Assembly (NCBI GenBank): GCA_023265995.1
Contig: JAHFSA010000003.1
Location: forward strand, 1-64,000
DNA from: Perlucidibaca sp.
GTDB lineage: Bacteria > Pseudomonadota > Gammaproteobacteria > Pseudomonadales > Moraxellaceae
Direction: 5' to 3'
DNA length: 64,000 nt
In this document: positions 38,109-47,288 of the stretch, one piece after another
How the letters are laid out: each line of letters starts with the position of its first letter
Numbering within the stretch: the first letter of the stretch is position 1
Notes under the pieces: generated by a model
What the model was told of the DNA's origin: nothing
Database searches by the model: none
The model's input: the letters and a program-made list of their open reading frames with translations, nothing else
Translations under genes and position numbers: made by a program

Positions 38109-38765
38109 ATGATGGATGACCTGAGCCCACCTGCCGCCGGCACCCGCGTCAATCGCCAGCAACGTGGCGAGCAGCGGCGCACGGCCATACTCCGCGCCAC
38201 CTGGCAGGTGGTGCTGCGCGACGGCGTGCGCGGCGTGCGGCATCGCGCCGTGGCCGAAGCCGCCGGCGTGCCCCTGGCTGCCACCACCTACTACTTCAAG
38301 GACATCCAGGAGCTGCTGGTGCAGTCCTTCCAGCTCTTCGCGGAAGAGTCCCTGATGCAGTTCACGCAGCCGTTCTGGGCCGCCGCCGAGCAGGAGCTCG
38401 ACGGTCTGGGCGCGACGGTCACGCGTGACGTGGTGGCCGACATCCTCTGCGACCGCGCCGCCGAATTCATTTCGCTGCGCCTGCGTGATCACCGCGAACA
38501 GGTCGTCATGGAGTACGCCTTCTGGTATGCCGCGCTGCACAGCGTCGAGCTGCAGGCGGCCGTGCGCGAGATGGCGCAGCGCTGGATGGGCCTGCTCATG
38601 CCCTGGCTGCGGCGCGGCATGGTGGACGAGCCGGAGCAGGCGGCGCGCTGCCTGCTCGCCACCGTCCGCCGCATCGAATACGAGGCCCTGATCGAGGGCA
38701 CGGCAACGCATACGCCGGGCTGGATACGCGCCGCCCTGGCTTATCAGATCAAGGGGCTGTGGTGA
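38109..38765 (+). CDS. TetR-family transcriptional regulator
   Basis: The 218-residue protein (ATG 38109; a GTG at 38073 would add 12 residues) has a Tet[44 protein letters not shown]. The rest is the variable ligand domain. The stop codon overlaps the ung start (GTGA), so it is co-transcribed with a DNA-repair gene, an unusual partner. Its regulon cannot be told from the sequence. Confidence 0.87.
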   Translation: MMDDLSPPAAGTRVNRQQRGEQRRTAILRATWQVVLRDGVRGVRHRAVAEAAGVPLAATTYYFKDIQELLVQSFQLFAEESLMQFTQPFWAAAEQELDGLGATVTRDVVADILCDRAAEFISLRLRDHREQVVMEYAFWYAALHSVELQAAVREMAQRWMGLLMPWLRRGMVDEPEQAARCLLATVRRIEYEALIEGTATHTPGWIRAALAYQIKGLW

Positions 38766-39454
38766 GCGAGTCACGCAACATCCGGCTGCATCCCGAATGG
38801 CTGCAGCACCTCTCGGGTGAATTCGAACAGCCCTACATGCAGAACCTGCGCGCCTTCCTGCAGCAGGAACGGCAGGCGGGGCAGACCATCTATCCGGCCG
38901 GTGACGAGATATTTGCCGCGCTCAATGCCACGCCGCTGTCTCAGGTGCGTGTCGTGATTCTCGGCCAGGATCCCTATCACGGTCCCGGCCAGGCTCATGG
39001 CCTGTGCTTCTCGGTGCGGCGCGGGCAGCGTCCGCCGCCTTCGCTGCAGAACATCTTCAACGAGCTCGGCACCGATCTCGGTCTGCCGCGTCCGGCTCAT
39101 GGCGAGCTGACCGCCTGGACGCAGCAGGGTGTGCTCCTGCTCAACAGCGTGCTCACGGTGCGTGCCGGCGAGGCGGCATCGCATCAGGGGCAGGGCTGGG
39201 AGCGTTTCACCGACCGTGTCATCAGCGTGCTCAATGCCGAGCGCGAGGGTCTCGTCTTCCTGCTCTGGGGCGGCTATGCCCAGCGCAAGGGGCGCATCAT
39301 CGACAGCAGGCGCCATCGTGTCCTGGTGGCGGCGCATCCGTCACCGCTGTCGGCCAATCGTGGCGGCTGGTTCGGCTGTCGCCATTTCTCGCAAGCCAAT
39401 GCCTGGCTGACCGGTCGTGGCGAGACGCCGATCGACTGGTCGCTGCCGGCCTGA
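38762..39454 (+). CDS. ung: uracil-DNA glycosylase, family 1
   Basis: The 230-residue enzyme excises uracil from DNA. It has the water-activating GQDPYHG loop (Asp near 69), LLLNSVLTV, the [11 protein letters not shown] segment and the HPSPLSA leucine loop (His near 190), all standard for family 1. I choose GTG at 38762 because AAGGGG then lies five bases upstream; the GTG at 38759 is too close. It overlaps the TetR stop codon by four bases. Confidence 0.97.
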   Translation: MSESRNIRLHPEWLQHLSGEFEQPYMQNLRAFLQQERQAGQTIYPAGDEIFAALNATPLSQVRVVILGQDPYHGPGQAHGLCFSVRRGQRPPPSLQNIFNELGTDLGLPRPAHGELTAWTQQGVLLLNSVLTVRAGEAASHQGQGWERFTDRVISVLNAEREGLVFLLWGGYAQRKGRIIDSRRHRVLVAAHPSPLSANRGGWFGCRHFSQANAWLTGRGETPIDWSLPA

Positions 39455-39481
39455 CGCCGTGCACCCGGCAAGGAGTATCCG

Positions 39482-40609
39482 GTGAGTGATTCCACTGTCG
39501 TGGCCTTTGATTACCTGCCACTGCCTGACGGCCGGCGCCTGGCGCTGGCCACGCTCGACAGCGAGCGCAGCCTGAATGCGCTGACGCTGGACATGGTTGA
39601 TGCCCTGCTGCCGCAGCTCGCGGCCTGGGCAGGGGATGACAGCGTGGCCATGGTGCTGCTGCGCGGCCGTGGCGATCGCGCCTTCTGTGCCGGCGGCGAT
39701 GTCCGTCGTCTCACCGAGGCGGCGCGCACGGGCGAGGGCGACAGGCTCTATCCCGGCCGTTTCTTTGCCCGCGAGTACCGTCTCGACTATGCCATTCACC
39801 GTTTTCCCAAGCCCTTGCTGGTCTGGGGCACGGGCGTGGTCATGGGTGGCGGTCTCGGCCTGTTTTCCGGCGCACGCTTCCGCGTCGCCACCGACACCAC
39901 GCGCATGGCCATGCCGGAAATCACCATCGGCCTCTATCCGGATGTCGGTGGCAGCTACTTCCTGTCGCGCCTGCCGGGTCGTCTCGGCCTGTTCCTGGGT
40001 CTGAGCGCCCAGCAGTTCGGCGGTGCCGATGCCCGCTACCTCGGCCTCGCCACACATGTGCTGTCGGCCACCGGCTGGCAGGCGCTGCTCGATGGCCTGC
40101 AGGCCATGAACTGGGCCGGCGATGCGCTGGCGCAGACCGAGGCTGTTGATCAGGTGCTGCAGATGCTGGCGCTGACCGATCTGGCGTCGGGTCCGGTGCA
40201 GCAGCATGAGGCCGAGATCAATCGTCTCGCCAGCCATGACAGTCTGCAGGCGCTGGACTCGGCCTGGCGCAGCACGACGCCGGAAGATGCCTGGCTGGCG
40301 CGAGGCGTGACGAATTATCGCGCCGGCTCGCCGACCAGCGCGGCGCTGATCTGGCGTCAGTGGCACGAGGCCGCCGGGCAGACGCTGGCCGAGGTTTTTC
40401 GTGTCGAGTGGATGCTGTCCAGCCAGTGCGCGCTGCACCCGGATTTCCCCGAGGGTGTGCGGGCGCTGCTGATCGACAAGGATCTGGCGCCGCGCTGGCA
40501 GCCGGCTGTACTGGCCGGGGTCGATGCCGCCTGGCTGGACGGGCATTACCGCGAGCCCGACGGCATGGCGCAGCCGCTGTCGGATCTCGAGGCCGTCTAC
40601 GGCGCCTGA
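39482..40609 (+). CDS. 3-hydroxyisobutyryl-CoA hydrolase-like enoyl-CoA hydratase/isomerase
   Basis: The 375-residue crotonase has RAFCAGGDVRRL, VMGGGLGLFSGARFRVAT and MPEITIGLYPDVGGSYFLSRL. The long C-terminal extension is typical of HIBYL-CoA hydrolase in valine degradation, though other acyl-CoA hydrolases share it. AAGGAG stands before the GTG start at 39482. No other valine-pathway gene is adjacent. It follows ung by 27 bases and may be on the same transcript. Confidence 0.88.
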   Translation: MSDSTVVAFDYLPLPDGRRLALATLDSERSLNALTLDMVDALLPQLAAWAGDDSVAMVLLRGRGDRAFCAGGDVRRLTEAARTGEGDRLYPGRFFAREYRLDYAIHRFPKPLLVWGTGVVMGGGLGLFSGARFRVATDTTRMAMPEITIGLYPDVGGSYFLSRLPGRLGLFLGLSAQQFGGADARYLGLATHVLSATGWQALLDGLQAMNWAGDALAQTEAVDQVLQMLALTDLASGPVQQHEAEINRLASHDSLQALDSAWRSTTPEDAWLARGVTNYRAGSPTSAALIWRQWHEAAGQTLAEVFRVEWMLSSQCALHPDFPEGVRALLIDKDLAPRWQPAVLAGVDAAWLDGHYREPDGMAQPLSDLEAVYGA

Positions 40610-40666
40610 GGGCGCCGTAGATCATTCTGGCGCGGGTGGGCTGCCCGGGACGCCCGGGCGCCAGCC

Positions 40667-41638
40667 TCAGCGCGAGAAGGGCAGCGGCGTCAGCGCCAGC
40701 GCGACGCCCGCGATGTCGAGGCTGAGCTCGGTGGCATCCTGGCGGACCAGGGCCAGCAGCTCGACGCGCTCGTCATCGGGCCAGGTCACGCTGATGACCT
40801 CGCCCACGCTGCGTTCGCCCGAGAAAATGTCCTGACCCAGCTTCAGTGCGGGATCGCCGGCATCTGCCGGCCATGCCGCTGACAGGCGCATCAGCGCGGT
40901 CTTGAGCTGGCCACGGAAATACAGGCGCGCCACGATTTCCTGACCGAGATAGCAACCCTTCTGATAGCTCACGCCATGCAGCTGGTGATAGTCCAGCTCC
41001 TGCGGCTGGTAGCGTTCGCTGGCCGCGGCCGGCAGCAGCAGCTCTCCGGCTGCGACGACGGCGCTGTGCCAGGCCGCCACGGCGACGGCAGCGTTGGCGG
41101 CTTCGGGCGCGCCGCCGAGCAGCAGGGCTCTATCCTGGCCGGGCAGGCGGATGAGCAGGGCATCATCCGGCGCGCTGTCGTCATGATGACGGCTGACCAG
41201 CTGTGCCGCTTCCGGCCACCGCCAGCCTTCGGCCTGCAGACGTGCCCTGGCCTGGCTGCCGAGCACGCCGCGCACGGCGATCTCGCGCTCGCTCAGCACC
41301 ACCTTGGAGAACACGGCGTACTTGCCGAGACGGGCCTGCGTCGCCGCCATCTGGTCGGCGGGCAGGATGAGCAGGAAGCCGTCGCTGACGGCAACGGTGC
41401 GGAAGCTGACCTGTATGCGGCCCTTGAGGTTGAGCAGGCAGCCGAGGCGGGATTCGCCGCTGCTGACCTCGCGCATGTCGGTGGTGACCTGGCCCTGCAG
41501 GAAGGTGAGGGCATCGCTGCCGGTCACGGCCAGCACCCGCAGGGGCAGGGCGGTGATGACATCCTGGCCGGCGAGGGCGGCGGCGGTGGCCTGGCGCAGC
41601 TCGACGGAGGGCAGCGGAAAAGCGGTCGAATCAGACAT
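40667..41638 (-). CDS. ygfZ: tRNA-modifying / FeS-cluster maintenance protein YgfZ
   Basis: The 323-residue folate-binding protein has a GcvT-like fold with TFLQGQVTTDM and the diagnostic KGCYLGQEIVARLYFRG motif (Cys near 226). YgfZ helps repair or assemble FeS enzymes such as MiaB. I start at ATG 41638, with GGAG upstream; the longer frame runs into the divergent sdhE. The divergent ygfZ/sdhE arrangement is the same as in E. coli and Pseudomonas. Confidence 0.94.
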   Translation of the reverse strand: MSDSTAFPLPSVELRQATAAALAGQDVITALPLRVLAVTGSDALTFLQGQVTTDMREVSSGESRLGCLLNLKGRIQVSFRTVAVSDGFLLILPADQMAATQARLGKYAVFSKVVLSEREIAVRGVLGSQARARLQAEGWRWPEAAQLVSRHHDDSAPDDALLIRLPGQDRALLLGGAPEAANAAVAVAAWHSAVVAAGELLLPAAASERYQPQELDYHQLHGVSYQKGCYLGQEIVARLYFRGQLKTALMRLSAAWPADAGDPALKLGQDIFSGERSVGEVISVTWPDDERVELLALVRQDATELSLDIAGVALALTPLPFSR

Positions 41639-41749
41639 GGAGACTCCGGTGTAGCGGAAAACACGAACGGCTGACAGCGAAATGGGGATCGCGGTGCTAA
41701 TTACAAGTTCTATAATGCCGCGCTTGAGTGATGATTGCAGGGGTTTTCC

Positions 41750-42007
41750 ATGACGCGGCCATTTACCGATGCCGAACGCCGCTTGCGCTGGCAGTGCCGA
41801 CGCGGGCTCAAGGAGCTGGATGTGCTCCTGGAACCGTTCATGGAGGAGCACTATCGTGATCTCGATCCCGTCGAACAGGAGCTCTTCCAGCGTCTGCTGG
41901 CCGAGGAGGATGTCGACCTGCTCAGCTGGTTCATGCAGTACCTGCAGCCGGAAGATCCGGACATGGACCGCATAGTCCATGTCGTCCTTCAGCGTCTGGC
42001 GTCCTGA
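41750..42007 (+). CDS. sdhE: succinate dehydrogenase assembly factor SdhE
   Basis: The 85-residue SdhE/YgfY (FAD assembly factor 2) protein shows RLRWQCRRGLKELDVLLEPF, the Arg-Gly pair needed for FAD attachment to SdhA/FrdA. I use ATG 41750, with AGGGG upstream; the longer frame requires TTG. A TATAAT at 41711-41716 is a likely -10, though no good -35 is seen. The next gene overlaps by 29 bases. Confidence 0.94.
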   Translation: MTRPFTDAERRLRWQCRRGLKELDVLLEPFMEEHYRDLDPVEQELFQRLLAEEDVDLLSWFMQYLQPEDPDMDRIVHVVLQRLAS

Positions 42008-42509
42008 CTGCCGTCTCCAGCCCTCCCGTCGTGAACGCAGGCTGCGCCTGCTGCTCATCCTGCTGACCGGTGCCGCCGTGCCCGCCAGTCATGCGCCCTG
42101 GCCCTGGCTGGTGGCGGTGCTGGCGCTGCATGGCGTGCTGGCCTTCAGGCTCTGGCGTCAGCCCGGCAGCGCGGCGACCCTGACGGCCTTTCGCCAGACC
42201 CCGCTGGGCTGGCGCCTGCATCTGCCAAATGGCGATACCACCTTTGCTGAGGTTCATGGTTCGGTGCGTGACTGGCCGGGGCTGCTCTGTCTGTGCTTTC
42301 GCGAATGCGCCGAGGATGTGGCGCCGGGCTGTCGTGCCCGTTGCTGGCATCTGGCGCTCTGGTCGGATCAGCTGCCGGTGCAGGACTGGCGGCGCCTGCG
42401 CGTGTCGCTGCGCTGGCGCCGCCACGATCAGGAAGGGGTCACGACACCAGAGCCAGCCCGGCCGGATCGCTGCCGGGAACCAGCACGCTGTCCCAGCTCA
42501 CCGGATTGA
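41979..42509 (+). CDS. ygfX: YgfX-like inner-membrane protein
   Basis: This 176-residue protein begins inside sdhE (29-base overlap) in another frame, as ygfX follows sdhE in E. coli. The N-terminal half has two membrane helices ([27 protein letters not shown]), followed by a cytosolic domain with [10 protein letters not shown] and a final [11 protein letters not shown] segment. In E. coli YgfX (CptA) affects cell division and was proposed as a toxin partner of SdhE; that view is disputed. The last 71 bases overlap the convergent nadB and encode a Pro/Arg-rich tail that may be unselected. Confidence 0.8.
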   Translation: MSSFSVWRPDCRLQPSRRERRLRLLLILLTGAAVPASHAPWPWLVAVLALHGVLAFRLWRQPGSAATLTAFRQTPLGWRLHLPNGDTTFAEVHGSVRDWPGLLCLCFRECAEDVAPGCRARCWHLALWSDQLPVQDWRRLRVSLRWRRHDQEGVTTPEPARPDRCREPARCPSSPD

Positions 42510-44055
42510 GTCCGGGGTAGTCGAGCGTGTAGTGCAGGCCGCGTGATTCCTTGCGCATGAGCGCGCAGCGGATGATCAGCTCGGACACCATGACCAGGTT
42601 GCGCAGTTCCAGCAGGTTGGCGGACACGCGGTAGTTGCTGTAGTACTCGGCGATCTCGGCCTGCAGCAGCTCGACGCGGTGCAGGGCGCGCTCCAGGCGC
42701 TTGGTGGTGCGCACAATGCCGACATAGTCCCACATGAAGCGACGCAGCTCTTCCCAGTTGTGCAGGATGACCACGTCCTCGTCCGGGTCGCGGACCTGGG
42801 AGGCATCCCAGTCCGGACAGGCCGGCGCTGCCTCGGTGGCGGCGAGCTTGCTGTCGATGTCCCTGGCCGCGGCCATGGCGAACACGAAGCACTCCAGCAG
42901 CGAGTTGCTGGCCATGCGGTTGGCGCCGTGCAGGCCGGTGAACGAGGTTTCGCCTATGGCATAGAGATTGGCGATGTCGGTTTCGCTGTGGTGGTTGACC
43001 ATGACGCCGCCACAGGTGAAGTGCGCCGCCGGCACCACCGGAATCGGCTCCCTGGTGATGTCGATGCCGAACTCCAGGCACTTCCGGTGGATGTTCGGGA
43101 AGTGTCCGGTGATGAACTCGGCCGGCTTGTGCGAAATGTCGAGATAGACGCAGCGTATGCCGAGGCGCTTCATTTCATAGTCGATGGCGCGCGCCACGAT
43201 GTCGCGCGGGGCCAGTTCGGCGCGTTCGTCGAAGCGCGGCATGAAGCGCGTGCCGTCGGGCAGCTTGAGCAGGGCGCCTTCGCCGCGCATGGCCTCGGTG
43301 ACCAGGAAGGACTTGGCCTGCGGGTGGTACAGGCAGGTCGGATGGAACTGGTTGAATTCCATGTTGGCGACACGGCAGCCGGCGCGCCAGGCCATGGCGA
43401 TGCCGTCGCCGGTGGCGATGTCCGGGTTGCTGGTATAGAGGTAGGCCTTACTGGCGCCGCCGGTGGCCAGGGCCACGAAGCGGGCGCGGAAGACCTCGAC
43501 CTCGCCGCTGTCCTTGTTCAGCACATAGGCGCCGACCACGCGATTGTCGCCATCCTGACCGAGCTTGCGCGTGGTGATGAGGTCGACGGCGACGCGGTCT
43601 TCGAGCAGCTCGATGTGGCTGCACTCGCGCACGCGCTGCACCAGCGTGGTGGAGATCGCCATGCCGGTGGCGTCGTCGGCATGAATGATGCGGCGATGCG
43701 AGTGGCCGCCCTCGCGCGTCAGATGCAGGTGCTCGGCCTCGTCGAGCGTGAAGCGCACGCCCTGGTCGACCAGCCATTGCACGGCTTCCGGGCCGTGCTC
43801 GACGGTCAGCTTGACGCTGTCCTCATGGCAGAGCCCGGCGCCGGCGACCAGGGTGTCCTGGACATGGCTGTCGGTGGAGTCGGTCTTGTCGAGCACGGCG
43901 GCGACGCCACCCTGGGCGTAGTAGGTGCTGGCCTCGGTGAGCGCGGCCTTGGACAGCACGGCGATGCGCAGGGTGGGCGCGAGATTGAGTGCGAGCGTGA
44001 GTCCGGCAGCGCCGCTGCCGATGATGAGGACGTCATGCTCGTAAGTGGTGGTCAT
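42439..44055 (-). CDS. nadB: L-aspartate oxidase
   Basis: This 538-residue flavoprotein makes iminoaspartate for NAD synthesis. It shows FAD motif [77 protein letters not shown] and [21 protein letters not shown] use ATG 44055 over 44082 because the family begins here. It is monocistronic, divergent from mucD. In Pseudomonas algU-mucA-mucB would lie in this 245-bp gap, which here holds only non-coding DNA with GCCGGC repeats. Confidence 0.95.
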   Translation of the reverse strand: MTTTYEHDVLIIGSGAAGLTLALNLAPTLRIAVLSKAALTEASTYYAQGGVAAVLDKTDSTDSHVQDTLVAGAGLCHEDSVKLTVEHGPEAVQWLVDQGVRFTLDEAEHLHLTREGGHSHRRIIHADDATGMAISTTLVQRVRECSHIELLEDRVAVDLITTRKLGQDGDNRVVGAYVLNKDSGEVEVFRARFVALATGGASKAYLYTSNPDIATGDGIAMAWRAGCRVANMEFNQFHPTCLYHPQAKSFLVTEAMRGEGALLKLPDGTRFMPRFDERAELAPRDIVARAIDYEMKRLGIRCVYLDISHKPAEFITGHFPNIHRKCLEFGIDITREPIPVVPAAHFTCGGVMVNHHSETDIANLYAIGETSFTGLHGANRMASNSLLECFVFAMAAARDIDSKLAATEAAPACPDWDASQVRDPDEDVVILHNWEELRRFMWDYVGIVRTTKRLERALHRVELLQAEIAEYYSNYRVSANLLELRNLVMVSELIIRCALMRKESRGLHYTLDYPGLNPVSWDSVLVPGSDPAGLALVS

Positions 44056-44300
44056 GGGGGCTGCCTGTCGTGACGCTGTCATGAAAGCGCGATGATGCCA
44101 TAGTATGAGGGGACTGGAATCGTGCCGGATTCGACAGAATGACGGCTGCCCAGGGCAGCGCGACCACTGGCGACGGGCATGATCTCCTGCCGGTCTTGTC
44201 TACCGGCCGCGGCTGACCGGCGTTATCTGGATCTTGATCCCGTGTCCCGCCGGCACGAGGCCGGCGGCTAGTAACCCGCCCAGCGGGAAGGAGTGTCAGG

Positions 44301-45701
44301 ATGTCCCTGCGTCAGCACGGATGGGCTCGCGTCTTTGTCTTCTGCATCGGCCTGGTGTCCGCCAGCGCCCAGGCGGCCCTGCCCGAATTTGCCAGCATCG
44401 TCGAGGCGGCCAGCCCCTCGGTGGTCAACATCAGCGCCACCGCCAAGGCCAAGACCACGGTCTCCGGCCCCAATGACGACGTTCAGGAGCTGCTGCGCCG
44501 CTTCTACGGGCTCGATGCCCAGCCGCAGCAGCCGCGCAGCCGCCAGGCCTTTGGCTCCGGCTTCATCATCAGCGCCGACGGCTATGTGCTGACCAACAAC
44601 CACGTCATCGACGAGGCCGACAAGATCATGGTGCGCCTCAGCGACCGCCGCGAGATCGAGGCCAAGGTCATAGGCACCGATCCGCGCACCGACATCGCCC
44701 TGCTCAAGATTCCGGCCTCGGCACTGCCGGCGGTGAAGATCGGCAACCCGGCCGACCTCAGGGTTGGTGACTGGGTGCTGGCCATCGGCTCGCCGTTCGG
44801 CTTCGATTACTCGGCCACCGCCGGCATTGTCAGCGCCAAGTCGCGCGCCCTGCCCAGCGAAGCCTATGTGCCCTTCATCCAGACCGATGTCGCCATCAAC
44901 CCGGGCAACTCAGGCGGTCCTCTGTTCAATGCCGCCGGTGAAGTGGTCGGCATCAACTCGCAGATCTACAGCCGCTCCGGCGGCTTCATGGGCCTGTCGT
45001 TCGCGATTCCGGTCGATGTCGCCATGGATGTCGTGGCGCAGTTGCGCGACAAGGGCAAGGTCAATCGCGGCTTCCTCGGTGTCGCCATTCAGGAAGTCAC
45101 CAAGGAACTGGCCGATGCCTACGGTCTCGAGCGTCCGGCCGGCGCCCTGATCGCCAGCATCGAGCCGAACTCGCCGGCGGCCCGTGCCGGTCTGCGCCAG
45201 GGTGATGTGGTCACCCGTTTCGAGGGCAAGCCGCTCAATCTCGCCGCCGAGCTGCCGCAGGCCATAGGCCGCGCCAAGGTCGGCGAGACCTACACGCTGG
45301 CGGTGTTCCGTGATCGCAAGCCGCTCGAACTGAAGGTGAAGATCGATCCGCTGCCCGAGGAGCAGGCTCCGGTCGCCACTGCCGACAAGACCGGCAGCGT
45401 GCCCGATCTGTCGCGCCTGGGCCTGACCCTGCGCGATCTGCAGGTCGCCGAGAAGACTTCGCTGAAGATCAAGGGTGGTGCCCTGGTCATCCGTGTCGGT
45501 GATGGTTCCGGTGCCGATGCCGGCCTCATGATCGGCGATGTCGTCACCCGTGTCGGCAGCACCGCGATCACCTCCACGCGCGAATTCGCCGCTGCCGTGC
45601 GCGCGCTTTCGCCCGATCAGACCGTGCCGCTCAGCATTCTGCGTCGTGGTACCAGCCAGATTCTCGCGCTCAAGCTGGAGGCGCAGGACACCGCGCGCTG
45701 A
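44301..45701 (+). CDS. mucD: periplasmic Do-family serine protease MucD/DegP-like
   Basis: The 466-residue protein has a signal peptide (about 26 residues), a trypsin-like domain with His101, Asp131 and Ser204 (GNSGGPL), and two PDZ domains (RGFLGVAIQEV and the DVVTRVGS region). It degrades misfolded envelope proteins. GGAAGGAGTG stands before the ATG. It keeps its Pseudomonas place before lepA, but the sigma factor and anti-sigma genes that usually precede it are absent, so control must differ. It is followed by an inserted accessory island. Confidence 0.94.
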   Translation: MSLRQHGWARVFVFCIGLVSASAQAALPEFASIVEAASPSVVNISATAKAKTTVSGPNDDVQELLRRFYGLDAQPQQPRSRQAFGSGFIISADGYVLTNNHVIDEADKIMVRLSDRREIEAKVIGTDPRTDIALLKIPASALPAVKIGNPADLRVGDWVLAIGSPFGFDYSATAGIVSAKSRALPSEAYVPFIQTDVAINPGNSGGPLFNAAGEVVGINSQIYSRSGGFMGLSFAIPVDVAMDVVAQLRDKGKVNRGFLGVAIQEVTKELADAYGLERPAGALIASIEPNSPAARAGLRQGDVVTRFEGKPLNLAAELPQAIGRAKVGETYTLAVFRDRKPLELKVKIDPLPEEQAPVATADKTGSVPDLSRLGLTLRDLQVAEKTSLKIKGGALVIRVGDGSGADAGLMIGDVVTRVGSTAITSTREFAAAVRALSPDQTVPLSILRRGTSQILALKLEAQDTAR

Positions 45702-45710
45702 GCGGCAGGG

Positions 45711-46013
45711 TTATGTGATGGCCTGCAAACCCTTGTCGGCAATGACGTTGAGCAGCTTGAGCGCCGGGCCGGCAGGGCGGGTTTCGCCTTGCTCCCATTT
45801 GCGCACGGTTGAGGCGGTGGTATGCAGGTGCAGTGCGAACACCGGCTGGCTGAACTTCAATGTTTCGCGCAGGCGCTTGATGTCGGCAGCATCGAACGCC
45901 CGCACCGGAGGCGGGCAGATGGTGTCGAACTCGCGCATGGTGACCTTGCTGATCGCGCCGGTTTCACTGAGCGTAGCCAGGTCGCCACGCAGTGACTCAA
46001 TGATCTTGCTCAC
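45711..46013 (-). CDS. HTH antitoxin (HigA/XRE-like)
   Basis: The 100-residue protein starts at GTG 46013 (MSKIIESLRGDL). It has a C-terminal XRE HTH: IKRLRETLKFSQPVFALHLH, TTASTVRKWEQGETRPAGPA. The pattern matches antitoxins paired with PF06296 toxins. It overlaps the toxin gene by 17 bases and is second in order (toxin first), as in higBA. It would neutralise the toxin and bind the operon promoter. It ends only 9 bases after the convergent mucD stop, so no terminator fits between them. Confidence 0.87.
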   Translation of the reverse strand: MSKIIESLRGDLATLSETGAISKVTMREFDTICPPPVRAFDAADIKRLRETLKFSQPVFALHLHTTASTVRKWEQGETRPAGPALKLLNVIADKGLQAIT

Positions 46014-46530
46014 AACGCACCTCCAGTAACACGCGCACCTGCAATGCCTTGAACAAGGCTTCAGCGGACAATTCCAGGAGCACCTGGCCGGCGAATCGCA
46101 GTGCTTCTTTCTCGTTCTGCGTGATGTTCGCCTTGTCATGCTTGGCGAAGCCGTGCAGGAACACATAGCGGCTGCCGATCCGGGCCGACAGCAGTGTACG
46201 GTAACCGCCGCTCTTGCCTCTGCCGGGGCGGGCCACCCGCTGCTTGTAGAGAAAGCCGCCCAGATCCGCGTCGATCAGGCCGCTTTCCATCTCCCTGACG
46301 GCCTTGCACAAAATGGCATCGGGCAGCTTCTCACCCGCCTGCCACCGGGCAAAGTCCTTCCTCTTGAGAATGCATGGTGGTCTGCTCTTCAAATCATGCC
46401 CGAAACGGGTATGTTTTTCCACTGAGGCAGGGTCCTTTGCTGGGGCGGGCAGGGTGGGGGCATCCAGCACCTGATCCAGCAGCCGGGGCGCTTGTCCGTG
46501 ATTGTTGTTGGATGGCATATTGCTGGTCAT
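45997..46530 (-). CDS. HigB/RelE-like (PF06296) toxin with N-terminal extension
   Basis: The C-terminal 115 residues match the PF06296 RelE/HigB toxin fold: ILCKAVREMESGLIDADLGG, YKQRVARPGRGKSGGYRT and HGFAKHDKANITQNEKEAL. This is a ribosome-dependent mRNA endonuclease family. The toxin domain is preceded by about 60 residues not usual for the family. I start at ATG 46530 because AAGGAA lies 8 bases upstream, so the extension looks translated. It is AT-richer than core neighbours. The genes around it are an accessory insertion between mucD and lepA. Confidence 0.85.
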   Translation of the reverse strand: MTSNMPSNNNHGQAPRLLDQVLDAPTLPAPAKDPASVEKHTRFGHDLKSRPPCILKRKDFARWQAGEKLPDAILCKAVREMESGLIDADLGGFLYKQRVARPGRGKSGGYRTLLSARIGSRYVFLHGFAKHDKANITQNEKEALRFAGQVLLELSAEALFKALQVRVLLEVRCEQDH

Positions 46531-46596
46531 GCCCACGTTCCTTGTGGTTGCCTGAATACAAGGCTAGACCCGGTGAGCCGGTTTCGCGAGGCTGTG

Positions 46597-46755
46597 CTTA
46601 CATGGCACGGCGCGCCACATAAGAAGTCTCAGGGAGTAGAGAGGCAGGATTAGATGGCAGGGAGTGCTATGTTTGGTTTCCAGGGTTCCTTTCCAGTCAA
46701 GGACTTGCTGCTCTGTCAGGTGTGTTACATGGCAGGTGGCCGTTTTTACGTGGCA
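46597..46755. repeat. four spaced TTACATGGCA-like repeats upstream of the toxin gene
   Basis: TTACATGGCA occurs at 46598-46607 and 46725-46734, with variants TTAGATGGCA (46650-46659) and TTACGTGGCA (46746-46755). The first is paired with an inverted half-site (46614-46623), giving 10-base arms CTTACATGGC/CTTATGTGGC around a 7-base gap, about 70 bases upstream of the toxin start. They may be antitoxin operators or recombinase-binding sites. The remainder of 46531-46794 holds no gene that I can support. Confidence 0.5.
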
Positions 46756-46794
46756 GTTTTGCCATCCAATTTAAGTTAGCCCCTTTGGTGGCAC

Positions 46795-47229
46795 ATGAGA
46801 GTTCTCATCCGTCCAATTGGTTGCATTGCATATATCGCGCTCGTCGCTCCAGCGACAGCCACCATCCTCATGTACATCTATTCGCTCTTTGTCCCCCACC
46901 TGTCTCTTCCGCTCAACGCCTTCTTCAGTGATCTGCTCTCGTCTATCCCCGAGCTTCTTCCCGTCACAATTCCTGGCGCTCTAGTCTTTGTCGTCCTGGC
47001 ATTTGGCGTGCCTGCGCTTAGGCAGCATGCCCACTTGCGCCTGGTGCGTGCGGCTATTTGTGCATTCTCACTTGCATCGCCGTTCCTTATTTCTCAGGCA
47101 ATAAAGTCTCTGCAGGGCTACCGCCTCGGTGAGCATTGGCTGTTCTTTGTCGCCTTTGGGCTTTTGGTTGGTTCGCTGCTCGGTGTTATGTTTCCACAAA
47201 AGCTCTTGCCCGTAGCTGGCATGGGCTAA
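46795..47229 (+). CDS. cassette-encoded integral membrane protein, unknown function
   Basis: The 144-residue protein begins 14 bases after a GTTAGCC core site and has four predicted membrane helices (about 5-30, 53-76, 81-101, 114-136) with short loops. I recognise no family. The stop codon TAA lies in the GGCTAAC start of attC1, the standard cassette layout. GGTGG precedes the ATG. Base composition is AT-richer than lepA or mucD. No promoter was found, so expression may depend on upstream readthrough. Confidence 0.75.
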   Translation: MRVLIRPIGCIAYIALVAPATATILMYIYSLFVPHLSLPLNAFFSDLLSSIPELLPVTIPGALVFVVLAFGVPALRQHAHLRLVRAAICAFSLASPFLISQAIKSLQGYRLGEHWLFFVAFGLLVGSLLGVMFPQKLLPVAGMG

Positions 47230-47283
47230 CAAATCGTTCAAGGCCGACGCCGTACCGGCGCGGCCTTAACTCCAACGTTAGCC
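47224..47283 (+). repeat. integron attC recombination site (59-base-element type)
   Basis: The 60-base imperfect palindrome is bounded by GGCTAAC (47224-47230) and GTTAGCC (47277-47283). The inner stem TTCAAGGCCGACGCCG (47237-47252) pairs with CGGCGCGGCCTTAA (47256-47269), leaving single unpaired C and A bases on one side. These are the extrahelical bases that integron integrases use to choose the strand. AAATCG and CTCCAAC form the unpaired central spacer, and TAC is the loop. Confidence 0.92.
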
Positions 47284-47288
47284 AACAT

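Noticed and set aside
46562-46781. GGCTAGA at 46562 as left end of a third attC ending at GTTAGCC 46775
   Set aside because: The span of 220 bases is too long, the left core has mismatches and no palindrome joins the two ends.
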